Part shown: positions 11,257 to 19,470 of the stretch, one piece after another
Position numbering within the stretch: position 1 is the first letter of the stretch
How the letters are laid out: every line of letters begins with the position of its first letter
Assembly: GCF_035958815.1 (NCBI RefSeq)
Contig: NZ_CP108383.1
Span: 1,488,001 to 1,552,000, forward strand
DNA from: Nocardia sp. NBC_01327
GTDB taxonomy: Bacteria > Actinomycetota > Actinomycetes > Mycobacteriales > Mycobacteriaceae
Length of the DNA: 64,000 nucleotides
Direction: 5' to 3'
The notes under the pieces: generated by a model
Told to the model about the DNA's origin: nothing
The model's input: the letters and a program-made list of their open reading frames with translations, nothing else
The model's database searches: none
Translations under genes and position numbers: made by a program

Positions 11257-12231
11257 ATGAGGACGGAGAACACGGTGCCGGAACCGGATGACGCAATCGT
11301 CGTCGAGTCCGTGGAAAAGTCGTTCGGGACGGTGAAAGCCCTGCGGGGCATTAGTTTCACCGTGCCCGCGGGCACGGTGCTGGGGGTGCTCGGGCCCAAT
11401 GGCGCGGGGAAGACCACCACGGTCTCGGTGCTGTCCACCCTGGTGCGACCGGATGCCGGGCGCGCGCTGGTGGCCGGATACGACGTGGTCCGCCAGCCCA
11501 CCGAGGTGCGCGCCTCCATCATGCTGACCGGCCAGTACGCCGCGCTCGACGAGGTGCTGACCGGTCGGGAGAATCTGGTGCTGTTCGGACGGCTGCTCGG
11601 GCTGCACCGCAAGCAAGCGAAGGTGCGCGCCGACGAACTCCTCGAACAGTTCGCGCTCACCGAGGCCGCCGACCGCCGGGTCGGGCAGTACTCCGGCGGT
11701 ATGCGGCGGCGCATCGACATCGCCTGCGGTCTGGTGCGCCCGCCGCGCGTGGTCTTCCTCGACGAGCCGACCACCGGGCTGGACCCGGTCAGCCGGCAGA
11801 GCCTGTGGGCGCTGGTGCGCGAACTCAAGCAGCAGGGCGTCACGGTACTGCTCACCACGCAGTACCTGGAGGAGGCGGATGCGCTGAGCGACAACATCAT
11901 TGTGGTCGACCAGGGCACCGTCATCGCCGAGGGCACCGCCGATCAGCTCAAGGCCCGCTCCGGTTCCAGCTACTGCGAGGTCGTCCCGGTCGACGCCGCC
12001 GATGTGCCGCGACTGGTCACCGCACTGGCCGGACTGGGCGAGGTCACCGTTCCCGATTCCGCGGACCGGGTGGCGCTGCCCGCCCCGGACGGCGCGGCCA
12101 CGCTGACCGAGGCCCTGCACCGCATCACCGGCAGCGGCATCGAATTGATCGATATCGCGCTGCGCCGCCCCTCACTCGACGAGGTCTTCATCGAACTGAC
12201 CAAGCCTGCCCCGGTGGAGTCCCCGGCATGA
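11257..12231 (+). CDS. ABC transporter ATP-binding protein, DrrA-like
   Basis: This 324-residue ATPase of the DrrA/CcmA exporter group has Walker A GPNGAGKT at 46-53, signature YSGGMRRR, Walker B VVFLDEPTTGLD and a DrrA-type C-terminal extension ending in LDEVFIEL. A purine-rich site (GGGAGCAGGGGGA) lies upstream. It begins 46 nt after the PKS stop with no terminator between, and overlaps the first permease by 4 bp. Family knowledge: such ATPases power export of drugs, polyketides and lipids through two ABC-2 permeases. Inference: it exports the siderophore or a precursor, since it is co-directional with the assembly-line genes. Mycobactin uptake proteins IrtA/IrtB have a different fused architecture, so this is not an uptake system. 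Confidence 0.93.
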   Translation: MRTENTVPEPDDAIVVESVEKSFGTVKALRGISFTVPAGTVLGVLGPNGAGKTTTVSVLSTLVRPDAGRALVAGYDVVRQPTEVRASIMLTGQYAALDEVLTGRENLVLFGRLLGLHRKQAKVRADELLEQFALTEAADRRVGQYSGGMRRRIDIACGLVRPPRVVFLDEPTTGLDPVSRQSLWALVRELKQQGVTVLLTTQYLEEADALSDNIIVVDQGTVIAEGTADQLKARSGSSYCEVVPVDAADVPRLVTALAGLGEVTVPDSADRVALPAPDGAATLTEALHRITGSGIELIDIALRRPSLDEVFIELTKPAPVESPA

Positions 12232-12998
12232 ATCAGGCTCCGATCATGCGTATTCCAGCCGGGCTGCAGTGGACCGCCCTGAGCGAGCGCGGTATTCGCG
12301 CCGCCTTCCGCGAAGGCGATGTGGTGCTGGCCCTGGCCGCGCCGGTGGTCATCTACATCTGCTTCTACATTCCGCTGCGGAAGTCCATGCTGGCGGCCGG
12401 AATCGACTTCGCCCAGTATCTGCTGCCGCTGACCGCGGTCTACGCCATGTTCTTCACCGCCATGTTCGCCGGTGACCGCGCCGGGCGGGAGCAGACGGGC
12501 GGTATGGCCACCCGACTGCGCTCGCTGCCGGTGCACCCGTGGGTACCGGTGGCGGCCCGCATGTCCGCGAATCTGGTGCGCGGCTGCGCCGCCCTCATCA
12601 GTGCGCTGGTCGTGGGCATCGCCTTCGGCTTCCGATTCCACGACACCGCAACGGCATCGGTGTTCGTCTCGGTGGCACTGGCCTTCGGAACCGCGGTGGT
12701 GATCGGCGCGGATGCGCTCGGCACCGCCACCCGCAATCCGGAACTCGGCGCCACGGTGCTGTTCGTCCCGCAATTGCTGCTGGTCATGACGTCCACGGGA
12801 TTCGTTCCCGCCGAAGGCTTCCCGGGCTGGATCCAGGGCTGGGTGCGCAATCAACCGGTCTCCCAGGTGACCGCCGCACTGCGCGGCCTGGCCGACGGCC
12901 GGTACCCGCCGGAACTCTGGGTGGCCGCGCTGTGGATCGGCGGACTGCTGATCGTCGGTGCGGTACTGGCGATTCGAGCCGAAGGGCGGCGGGCATGA
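12228..12998 (+). CDS. ABC-2 type permease (DrrB-like), first subunit
   Basis: This 256-residue integral membrane protein has about six hydrophobic segments, including LALAAPVVIYICFYIPL, LLPLTAVYAMFFTAMFAG and WVAALWIGGLLIVGAVLAI. The sequence between (GDRAGREQTGGMATRLRSLPV) is the cytoplasmic loop typical of ABC-2 exporters. The ATG at 12228 overlaps the ATPase stop in an ATGA junction, and the gene's own stop overlaps the next permease in the same way. It therefore probably forms a heterodimeric channel with the second permease, driven by the DrrA-like ATPase. Substrate inferred from position only. Confidence 0.9.
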   Translation: MNQAPIMRIPAGLQWTALSERGIRAAFREGDVVLALAAPVVIYICFYIPLRKSMLAAGIDFAQYLLPLTAVYAMFFTAMFAGDRAGREQTGGMATRLRSLPVHPWVPVAARMSANLVRGCAALISALVVGIAFGFRFHDTATASVFVSVALAFGTAVVIGADALGTATRNPELGATVLFVPQLLLVMTSTGFVPAEGFPGWIQGWVRNQPVSQVTAALRGLADGRYPPELWVAALWIGGLLIVGAVLAIRAEGRRA

Positions 12999-13801
12999 GC
13001 ACGGAAACCACGGCGACAGCACCGCTTCCGGCCGGTTCCGGATCCCTGCTGAGCCAATCGCTCATCGAAACCGGACGGCTGCTGCGGCGCTGGACTCGGC
13101 AGCAGGAGGTCATGACCAGCACCCTGATGCTGCCGGTCCTGCTGCTGCTCATGTTCGATCTGGTGCTCAAGCGCTCGCTGGGCGCGGCCGCCGGGGTCGA
13201 TCCGATCTACGGATTCGTGCCCATGATCGCCATTGCCGGAGCCATGTACGGCGCGATGGGCACCGGTCTGTCGCTCTACGGCGAACGGCAGAGCGGCCTG
13301 CTGCGCCGCTTCTGGGTGCTGCCCATTCACCGTTCGACGAGCATGCTCGGCCGCCTGCTCGCCGAATGCGTGCGCGCCGCGGTTGTCACCCTCGTCGTCG
13401 TGGCCATCGGCATGCTGCTCGGCCTGCGCTTCCAGCAGGGCTGGCCCGGATTCTTCGGCGTGCTGGCGGTGCCGGTCATCGTCATCGCCGGTTTCACCCC
13501 GGCGGTGATCCTGGTCGGCGTCAGCCGAATCGGTGACAAGGTCGTGCAACTCGCCGCGATCGTGGTGCTCATCGCCATGTTCTTCAATTCGGGCTTCGTG
13601 CCGCTGGACAACTACCCGGACGTCATTCAGCCGATCGTCCGCGCCCAGCCCATGAGCTGCGCCATCGAGGCCATGCGCGGTTTCGTGCTGGGCGGCCCGA
13701 TCGCGACGCCGCTGCTGCAGACCGTCGCCTGGTCGGCCGGTCTGGCCGCCGTATTCGGCGTCCTCGCCGTCCGCGGCTACCGCGCCGCCGCCGAGAGCTG
13801 A
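12995..13801 (+). CDS. ABC-2 type permease (DrrC-like), second subunit
   Basis: This 268-residue membrane protein has a hydrophilic N-terminal tail (~45 residues) and about six membrane segments, including LMLPVLLLLMFDLVL, AAVVTLVVVAIGMLLGL and LAAIVVLIAMFFNSGFV. The SGFVPLDNYPDVIQPIVRAQPM stretch matches the pre-terminal loop of DrrB/DrrC-type permeases. It is related to the preceding permease but diverged. The ATG at 12995 overlaps the upstream stop by 4 bp. It is the last gene of the siderophore-linked operon and is followed directly by a strong hairpin. Confidence 0.9.
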   Translation: MSTETTATAPLPAGSGSLLSQSLIETGRLLRRWTRQQEVMTSTLMLPVLLLLMFDLVLKRSLGAAAGVDPIYGFVPMIAIAGAMYGAMGTGLSLYGERQSGLLRRFWVLPIHRSTSMLGRLLAECVRAAVVTLVVVAIGMLLGLRFQQGWPGFFGVLAVPVIVIAGFTPAVILVGVSRIGDKVVQLAAIVVLIAMFFNSGFVPLDNYPDVIQPIVRAQPMSCAIEAMRGFVLGGPIATPLLQTVAWSAGLAAVFGVLAVRGYRAAAES

Positions 13802-13838
13802 CAGCACCGGCGGGCTCTGTCCGAGCCCGCCGGTGCTG
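13802..13838. terminator. Perfect 16-bp hairpin between convergent operons
   Basis: CAGCACCGGCGGGCTC (13802-13817) pairs without mismatch with 13823-13838 around a 5-nt loop. It begins at the base after the exporter stop and ends 18 nt before the stop of the convergent debranching-enzyme gene. It has no T tract, as is common in actinobacteria, and probably works in both directions. Confidence 0.85.
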
Positions 13839-13856
13839 TGTCTCGATACTGCTGTG

Positions 13857-15983
13857 TCAGTGCGTGATCAGCTGCCAATCATCGGGCAGATTCGAGGTCG
13901 TGACCCGATCTCCCTCCACCACCAGATCGATCATCGCGCCCCCCAGCCGCAGATCGGTGAGTTCGACCCGGCCCCAGCGCGCGGGCAGATGCGGCAGCAC
14001 CGTGAGCGAGCGGCGCGGCACATCCGGATCCAGCCCGAGGAACGACCGGACCAGCAGCAGCGGCGCCGCGCTGGCCCAGGCCTGCGGGGAGCAGGAGGTC
14101 GGGTAGGGGACCGGCGCCGCGAACTTGGATCGCGGGAAACCGCAGAACAATTCGGGCAGTCGGCCACCGAAGGCCCCGGCCGCGTCGAGCAGGCCCTCGG
14201 CCAGACGGGTGGCCAGGTCGACGGCCCCGGGAATATGGCGATAGCGCAGCAGTCCGGCCACCGCGATGGCGGTGTCGTGCGGCCACACCGAACCATTGTG
14301 GTAACTCATCGGATTGAACGCACCCATGCTGGAAGACAAAGTGCGCAAACCGAATCCGGTATCCATATCGTCCGAGGCGAGATGCCGGATCACCTCGGTG
14401 GCATGCTCGTCCGAGACGATGCCCGACCACAGGCAGTGCCCGATATTGCTGGTGAGCGAATCCAGCCGCCGCTTATTGCCGTCCACAGCCACTGCGAACC
14501 AGCCCTTTTCGGGCAGCCAGAAGGCTTCCGCGAATTTGGTCCGCAATTCGGCCGCGCGGTCGCGCAGATGCTCGGCGGTGGTGCCGTCACCGAACTCCTC
14601 GGCCAGCTCGGCGCGAGCCTGCAGCGCGGCATACACGTAACCCTGCACTTCGCACAGTGCGATCGGCGGTTCCGGCAGATGTCCGGCGGCATCGTTGATG
14701 CCGTCGAAACTGTCCTTCCAGCCCTGATTGATCAGGCCGCGATCGGTGGCGCGGCGGTACTCCACGAAGCCGTCGCCGTCGCGGTCCCCGTAGTCGGCGA
14801 TCCACTCGAGCGCGGCGTCGGCGGCGGGCAGCAGCGCCTGCACCGCGTCGGCATCGGCGCCCCAGCGCCGCGCCTGCGCCAGCAGCATGACAAAAAGCGG
14901 TGTGGCATCGATGGTTCCGTAATAGGTCTCACCGCCGAGCACCTGCCCACTGGCCGGGCCGCGCCGCATTTCGTGCATGATGCGGCCCGGCTCCTCCTCC
15001 GTGAGCGGATCCTCGTGCTGCCCCTGCATCTCCGCCAGCTGCTGCATGGTGCCGAGCGCCAGGCCGACATCGAGCGGCAGCGCCATCCATGCGGTGAGCA
15101 GCGAATCGCGGCCGAACAGGGTCATGAACCACGGCGCACCGGCGGCCACGAAGGGCCGCCCGCCGCGCGCGGCATCGTGAATCTGCAAGGCGCCCAGGTC
15201 GCTTTCGGTGCGCTGCAGCACCAGGGCGAGCTGCGGATCGGCCGCGGTGATATTGGCGGCGGTATCGCGCCAGGCGCGCATATTGCGGCTCGGCTCACTG
15301 AATTCGAACTCCTCACCGGCCCGCAGCGGAGAGTGTGCGGGCTGAGTGCCGAGTGTCGGCTGTGCCACGATCTCGGTCTTCCAGCTGCCGCCGGCGGGCA
15401 CCACCGCCCGCCAGGACAGCGAACCCGGCAGCACCACAGGCGCTTCCGAGGAGGACACCGACAATCCGCGCGATCGATCCGAGCGGTCTGTTAGTAGCAA
15501 CTCCGTGTCCGCGACCAGGATCTCGGCCCGCGCGCTGGCCGTGCGGCCCTCCTTCACCGCGAACAGATCCACGAAATCCGCGTCGATATGCAATTGCAGG
15601 TCGACAGCGGTGGTTTCGCGCCCCAGATTCTCCACCGTGATGGTTTCGCGGAGCCCGTCCGCGACCAGCCGCTCCCGCACGATGAGCACGGTGCTGTCCG
15701 CTGCGCCGGCCCGTGGGGGCCGGCGCAGTATGAACCGGGCGGTGAAGGCCTCCGGGCTCAATACCGACAGCGGCTCCGGCCGCTGTCCGTCCAATCGCAG
15801 TTCCCACCGGGAGATGACGCGCGCATCCCGGTGGAACAAACCGTACGGGGTGCCCGGCTCCACATCCCCGAGCCGATCCGACAGGCAGAAGGTGCTGCCC
15901 GCCACCAGCGTCACCGCACCACCGGAGCCGCCCAGCGCGGACGGCTCACCGGCGTTCAGTGCGGCTGGAACCTCTTCGTTCAA
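13857..15983 (-). CDS. Amylo-alpha-1,6-glucosidase / glycogen debranching-type protein
   Basis: This 708-residue protein has an N-terminal beta-rich domain of the glycogen-debranching N-terminal type (AGSTFCLSDRLGDVEPGTP, GLFHRDARVISRWEL) and a C-terminal six-hairpin glycosidase-like domain with FMTLFGRDSLLTAWMALP and the YHNGSVWPHDTAIAVAGLLRY block of amylo-1,6-glucosidases. It probably acts on alpha-glucan branch points in the cytoplasm; there is no signal peptide. The start is a TTG at 15983 with AGGAAGG 6-7 nt upstream; no in-frame ATG fits, because the nearby ATG frame stops at once. It lies 25 nt behind the glycosyltransferase gene and is probably co-transcribed with it. The exact reaction is inferred from family. 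Confidence 0.88.
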   Translation of the reverse strand: MNEEVPAALNAGEPSALGGSGGAVTLVAGSTFCLSDRLGDVEPGTPYGLFHRDARVISRWELRLDGQRPEPLSVLSPEAFTARFILRRPPRAGAADSTVLIVRERLVADGLRETITVENLGRETTAVDLQLHIDADFVDLFAVKEGRTASARAEILVADTELLLTDRSDRSRGLSVSSSEAPVVLPGSLSWRAVVPAGGSWKTEIVAQPTLGTQPAHSPLRAGEEFEFSEPSRNMRAWRDTAANITAADPQLALVLQRTESDLGALQIHDAARGGRPFVAAGAPWFMTLFGRDSLLTAWMALPLDVGLALGTMQQLAEMQGQHEDPLTEEEPGRIMHEMRRGPASGQVLGGETYYGTIDATPLFVMLLAQARRWGADADAVQALLPAADAALEWIADYGDRDGDGFVEYRRATDRGLINQGWKDSFDGINDAAGHLPEPPIALCEVQGYVYAALQARAELAEEFGDGTTAEHLRDRAAELRTKFAEAFWLPEKGWFAVAVDGNKRRLDSLTSNIGHCLWSGIVSDEHATEVIRHLASDDMDTGFGLRTLSSSMGAFNPMSYHNGSVWPHDTAIAVAGLLRYRHIPGAVDLATRLAEGLLDAAGAFGGRLPELFCGFPRSKFAAPVPYPTSCSPQAWASAAPLLLVRSFLGLDPDVPRRSLTVLPHLPARWGRVELTDLRLGGAMIDLVVEGDRVTTSNLPDDWQLITH

Positions 15984-16008
15984 TGCAGACCCTTCCTCAT
16001 ATGGGCTT

Positions 16009-17232
16009 TCAGGTAATAGCGGTGCGGCTCACCTTGATCGGCGCCGCGCGTCCCGGACCGGTACCGGCGCCGCGTGCGGGAGCCGGTAGCGATTGATGTG
16101 CGGCATTGGCGGACCAGCCGTGCGGCGTCGCGGCGCGCGCGGTGCGCTGCGGTTTGTGCGCCCCGACGATCCGCCGGTAGATGTCCTCGTAGCCCCGGCC
16201 GAGCGTGTCCGCACCGAAATTCGCGATCACGTGATCACGCATGGCCAGCGGATCGTAGGTCTGGACTTCCTTGATGGCCGTGGCCAATTCGGACGGATCG
16301 TCGCAGATGCGACCGGTGACGCCGTCGACGATCACCTCGGCGACAGCGCCGCCGCGCAGCGCCACCACGGGGGTGCCGCAGACCATCGCCTCGATCATCA
16401 CCATGCCGAACGGTTCCTCCCAGAGCACCGGGAACAGCAGAGCGCGCGCCCCCGCGAGCAGTCTGCGTTTGGCGGCGGCATCGGCCATACCGAACATGTG
16501 ATCGCGCTCGGTCAGCAATGGCTTTACCGCACTGTCGAAATAGCGCAGTTCGGGCGGTTCCGCACACTTTCCGGCGAGTACCAGCGGAATATCGGCGGCA
16601 TGCGCCGCCTCCAACGCCAGATGCGGCGCCTTTTCCTCGGTGAACCGACCCAGGAAGAGAGCGTAGTCCTCTTTCTCCGGCTGATAGGGCCAATCTTCCA
16701 CACGCAACGCATTGTGTACGCGGCCAACCCAATTCAGGTCCGGAGCGAGCGACCGCTGCCGGTCACTGATGGCCACCAGATGCGCATCACTGCCCAGTTC
16801 GCTGTAGTAGATGTACGGATCGCCGTTCACCGGCCCGTGCACGGTGACCACCATCGGCAGTCCGAGATCCCGGTACACCGGCATATTGAGCGGTCCGGCG
16901 AAGGTGTGATCGTGCACCAGATCCAGGCCGTCGGTCACCGCCAGTCGTTCCAGCGCGCGCCGAACCTTCAAGGCGTGCAGGACTTCCGGAAACGGATCAC
17001 CCAACCGGTCGGCTTGTATCCGATCCCACAGCGGCAGCAGCCGCCCCTTGGTCCCGTTCTCGCCCGCGCCGAGCAGTGTGACGTGGTGACCGCGCTCGAC
17101 GAGGGCGTCCACCAGATCGGCGACCACGGCCTCCACGCCGCCGTACGCCTTCGGCGGAATATCGAAATACGGGGGAACCACCATCGCAATGCGAAGTCGC
17201 TGGTTCGGTGCTGATTCGAATGTGGCGCTCAT
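16009..17232 (-). CDS. Glycosyltransferase family 4 (GT-B fold)
   Basis: This 407-residue GT-B glycosyltransferase has an N-terminal acceptor half starting RIAMVVPPYFDIPPKAYGGVEAVVADLV and a C-terminal donor half with LFLGRFTEEKAPHLALEAA and the retaining GT4 E-x7-E region EEPFGMVMIEAMVCGTPVVA. The donor is unknown; nucleotide-sugar dependence is family knowledge. Start choice: ATG at 17232 sits 5 nt after AAGGAG, whereas the GTG at 17238 would overlap that ribosome binding site. It is the first gene of a two-gene minus-strand operon with the debranching-type enzyme, which suggests alpha-glucan or storage-glycan metabolism unrelated to the siderophore genes on either side. Confidence 0.9.
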   Translation of the reverse strand: MSATFESAPNQRLRIAMVVPPYFDIPPKAYGGVEAVVADLVDALVERGHHVTLLGAGENGTKGRLLPLWDRIQADRLGDPFPEVLHALKVRRALERLAVTDGLDLVHDHTFAGPLNMPVYRDLGLPMVVTVHGPVNGDPYIYYSELGSDAHLVAISDRQRSLAPDLNWVGRVHNALRVEDWPYQPEKEDYALFLGRFTEEKAPHLALEAAHAADIPLVLAGKCAEPPELRYFDSAVKPLLTERDHMFGMADAAAKRRLLAGARALLFPVLWEEPFGMVMIEAMVCGTPVVALRGGAVAEVIVDGVTGRICDDPSELATAIKEVQTYDPLAMRDHVIANFGADTLGRGYEDIYRRIVGAHKPQRTARAATPHGWSANAAHQSLPAPARGAGTGPGRAAPIKVSRTAIT

Positions 17233-17532
17233 AGCCACTCCTTCCGGAACACAACCATCGGCGCCCCGGGGTTATGCGGGCGTCGACCTGGCGACCATGG
17301 CCGGGGAAAATTCCGTCCGGTGCGCTCGACTCGGCAGCACCGCATGCGGATTCGGCGTGGACGACTCCAGCACCGTTGGGGAGGACGTCACCGTCAGGAA
17401 CGGTGAGAACCAAGTTCGAGGGCACCCGGGCGCTTCCTCGCGCCCGGTGGCCACTGGGTGAGTTCCACGATATCGCCGGAGATCACCCGTTCAGGGCAGA
17501 TCGCGATGTTCCGTTGTTTATTCGCGCAAAGT
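17233..17532. other. Gene-free stretch with a candidate terminator hairpin
   Basis: No convincing coding sequence is seen in these 300 bases. An 8-bp stem with a 6-nt loop (CCGGGCGC / GCGCCCGG, 17426-17447) lies about 85 nt downstream of the minus-strand adenylation-like gene and probably terminates it. The remaining ~190 nt up to the glycosyltransferase start must hold the promoter of that operon, but no clear -35/-10 pair stands out. Confidence 0.5.
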
Positions 17533-18624
17533 TCAGGCCGCGTAGTCGACTTCGTCGTCCGTGACCGGAATGATTCGATCGGTCACGGCGGAAGCGACTG
17601 TCATATCGACGGATTCGGCCGGGTCGAAGACCAGCCAGCCCTCGGCCGTCCAGCGGCCGCGGGCCTCGGTGCGGGTCAGGCGACCACCGGGGACGAACGG
17701 GTCGGCCACGAATCCCGTGGCGGATTCGGCCGCCAGCGCCGCGCCGCCGAGATAGACCGCACCGGAGATCCCCGGCGCGACCGGCCGCAGCGCCGCATCC
17801 AGCACCAGGACCCGGGCGCCGGGAATCGGCCGGACCCGGCCCGAGCCGTCGAGCGGCCCGCGTGCGGCGACACCGGCGTATTCGGGTGCGGTATAGGCGA
17901 ATCCGGCCACCGAACCGGCGGCAATGGCGCGAAGCAGACCGGAAAGTATTACCGGGCAGTCGGTTCCGGTGACATCCCAGCGCCGCACCGTCGGCAGCGC
18001 GGGCGCGGGCAGATCCGCCAGCCCGGTCAGAGTGCGCGCATCGGCCACCACATGGGTCGCCGCGCAGGTGGCGATGAGTTCGGCCAGGGCCGCCGGCGCC
18101 CGGCGCTGTGCCTCGGTGGCCAGTACCAGGGTCGCACCGTCGGCGAGCGCGGCGAGCAGTTCGACCGCGGCGTCGGCACAATCCCAGCGGGTGGCGAACA
18201 GGCGGACGTCGGCGGAACCGAAGGCGCGATCGACGCGGCATTCGCGGTGCGCGGCGACCACGGCGCGGCGATCGTCCGCGGCGGCGGCCAGCGCATCGGC
18301 GGTCAGGCCGATGCCCGAATCGCCGAGCACGAGGGTGGAATCATTGTTCGCGGCGGCGGCGATTTCGCAGAGCAGCCGGGCCAGCCCGTCCAGTGAGGGC
18401 CCGGCGGAGCCGATGACGCCGCCGTCCAGGCGATCGAAGAGTTCGGCATAGGTGAGGATGTGCCCGCCGTAGCGCACGGCCGTCCGCAATACCGGCACGC
18501 GGCGCCCGTATTCGATCAGGCTCTCCACGGACGGGACGTCGTAGAGGTCGACTCCGTTGGCCCATTCGTCCACCAGCCGAAGACGCTCGACGGTGGACAT
18601 GCTCTCCGGCACCAAACGCTCCAT
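17533..18624 (-). CDS. Degenerate NRPS adenylation-domain-like protein, IdeR box upstream
   Basis: This 363-residue protein can be aligned by eye to an NRPS condensation-adenylation linker plus adenylation domain. LRLVDEWANGVDLYDVPSVE resembles the linker, LTYAEL is the first core motif, LLAALADGATLVLA matches the A4-A5 region, and ALRPVAPGISGAVYLGGAAL followed by FVADPFVPGGRLTRTEARGRW matches A6-A7. The ATP-binding P-loop (SGTTGxPKG), the A8 hinge motif and the A10 lysine are all absent, and the protein is ~150 residues short of a normal A domain, so activation of an amino acid is unlikely. The frame is intact and an IdeR-like box lies 23 nt upstream, so it looks maintained rather than decaying. 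Possible roles: scaffold, sequestering or regulatory partner of the siderophore synthetase. An alternative start is the ATG nine codons in. Confidence 0.75.
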   Translation of the reverse strand: MERLVPESMSTVERLRLVDEWANGVDLYDVPSVESLIEYGRRVPVLRTAVRYGGHILTYAELFDRLDGGVIGSAGPSLDGLARLLCEIAAAANNDSTLVLGDSGIGLTADALAAAADDRRAVVAAHRECRVDRAFGSADVRLFATRWDCADAAVELLAALADGATLVLATEAQRRAPAALAELIATCAATHVVADARTLTGLADLPAPALPTVRRWDVTGTDCPVILSGLLRAIAAGSVAGFAYTAPEYAGVAARGPLDGSGRVRPIPGARVLVLDAALRPVAPGISGAVYLGGAALAAESATGFVADPFVPGGRLTRTEARGRWTAEGWLVFDPAESVDMTVASAVTDRIIPVTDDEVDYAA

Positions 18625-18647
18625 TGCTCAATCTCCCGAACGCGTAC

Positions 18648-18666
18648 TTATGCAACCCTAACCTAA
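18648..18666 (-). promoter_or_regulatory. IdeR/DtxR-type iron box
   Basis: The minus-strand 19-mer TTAGGTTAGGGTTGCATAA matches the established IdeR consensus TTAGGTTAGGCTAACCTAA at 15 of 19 positions, with the left half-site perfect. It ends 23 nt upstream of the adenylation-like gene's ATG, where a bound Fe-IdeR dimer would block transcription when iron is plentiful. Confidence 0.8.
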
Positions 18667-18772
18667 TCGACCGGGATTGCGATAGACCGCCCCTTCCGGG
18701 ATCGAACCGGCAACAGCTTTCGCGAGGCCGCCCGCAACCGGGCTGTCGTACTCGGCTGGGAAGATCGCGGGC

Positions 18773-19123
18773 ATGACGGTGAGCGCGGATGAGGTTCGGG
18801 CGGCGGTGCTCGCGCTGCCACAGGTGCGGGAGCTGTTCGAGTGGGGGATGCCCACGTTCCGGGTGGCGGGGAAGCTGTTCCTGACCCTGCCGGAGGCGGA
18901 GACATCGATGGCGGTGCGCTGCCCGATGGCCGATCGGGACGAGCTGGTACTGGCCGAGCCGGACAAATTCTGGGTGGCCGGGCACGAGGCGTACAGCGCA
19001 TGGGTGCGAGTGCGGCTGCACGCCCTCGACGACCTCGCGGAACTGGAGGCCATCGTGGTGGATTCCTGGCGGCTGGCCGCGCCGGCGCAGCTGGTGGAAC
19101 AGCATTTCGCCGACCCAGCCTGA
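18773..19123 (+). CDS. MmcQ/YjbR family protein
   Basis: This 116-residue cytoplasmic protein resembles the YjbR/MmcQ family: an N-terminal helix (VRAAVLALPQVRELFEWGMPTFRV), a beta core with GKLFLTLP, and the WV(R/A)VRL strand near the C-terminus. Family members adopt a CyaY-like fold and are often annotated as DNA-binding, but no reaction is established. The ATG at 18773 has only a weak GGGAAG-like site ~11 nt upstream. It is divergent from the IdeR-controlled gene and shares its 148-nt intergenic region, so the iron box could in principle affect both. Confidence 0.82.
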   Translation: MTVSADEVRAAVLALPQVRELFEWGMPTFRVAGKLFLTLPEAETSMAVRCPMADRDELVLAEPDKFWVAGHEAYSAWVRVRLHALDDLAELEAIVVDSWRLAAPAQLVEQHFADPA

Positions 19124-19149
19124 GCCGCAACAGTTTTCGGTCGCCGCCG

Positions 19150-19437
19150 TCAGAAGGTGACGCGCTGATCCTCCGGAAGGAAGAGCTTGTCGCCCTCCTT
19201 CACACCGAATGTGGCATAGAACTCCGCCCGATTGCGCACCACCTGATTGCCCCGGCACTCACCGGGGGAGTGCACATCCTCCAGACGGTTCGCGGTCGCC
19301 TCCCCGGTGGACTTGTCCCGCCAATTGCGTCTGCGGCGTCATGCCCCACTTCGGCTTGCCAGCGCGACCGCGGCGGGCGCCGGCCCCAGCGCGACCAGGA
19401 ATGCTCGTCGATCGAACCGGACCGGACCCGACGTCAC
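19150..19437 (-). pseudogene. Internally deleted M13 peptidase remnant
   Basis: Read on the minus strand from a GTG at 19437, the sequence gives a leader with FDRRAFLVALG, matching LDRRKFLIALG of the intact neighbour, for 32 residues. It then meets a TGA and continues in the same frame with ~60 residues whose end (NQVVRN, then FLPEDQRVTF) matches NQVVRN and FLPPDQRVTL at the end of the intact M13 protein. Roughly 590 middle residues, including the zinc site, are missing. It is a tandem paralogue that lost its middle and retains only its two ends; it cannot be functional. Confidence 0.85.
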
Positions 19438-19470
19438 GTGTTCCCCTGTCAGATGGTGGGGTGTTCTCGG

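Noticed and set aside
13833..15494. 553-codon plus-strand open frame over the debranching-enzyme gene
   Set aside because: Opposite strand to a protein with clear family motifs; its His/Arg/Gln-rich sequence is typical of a GC-rich shadow.
17458..18396. 312-codon plus-strand frame over the adenylation-like gene
   Set aside because: The minus-strand frame has recognisable A-domain motifs, a start with ribosome site and an iron box; the plus-strand frame is Gly/Arg-rich without motifs.
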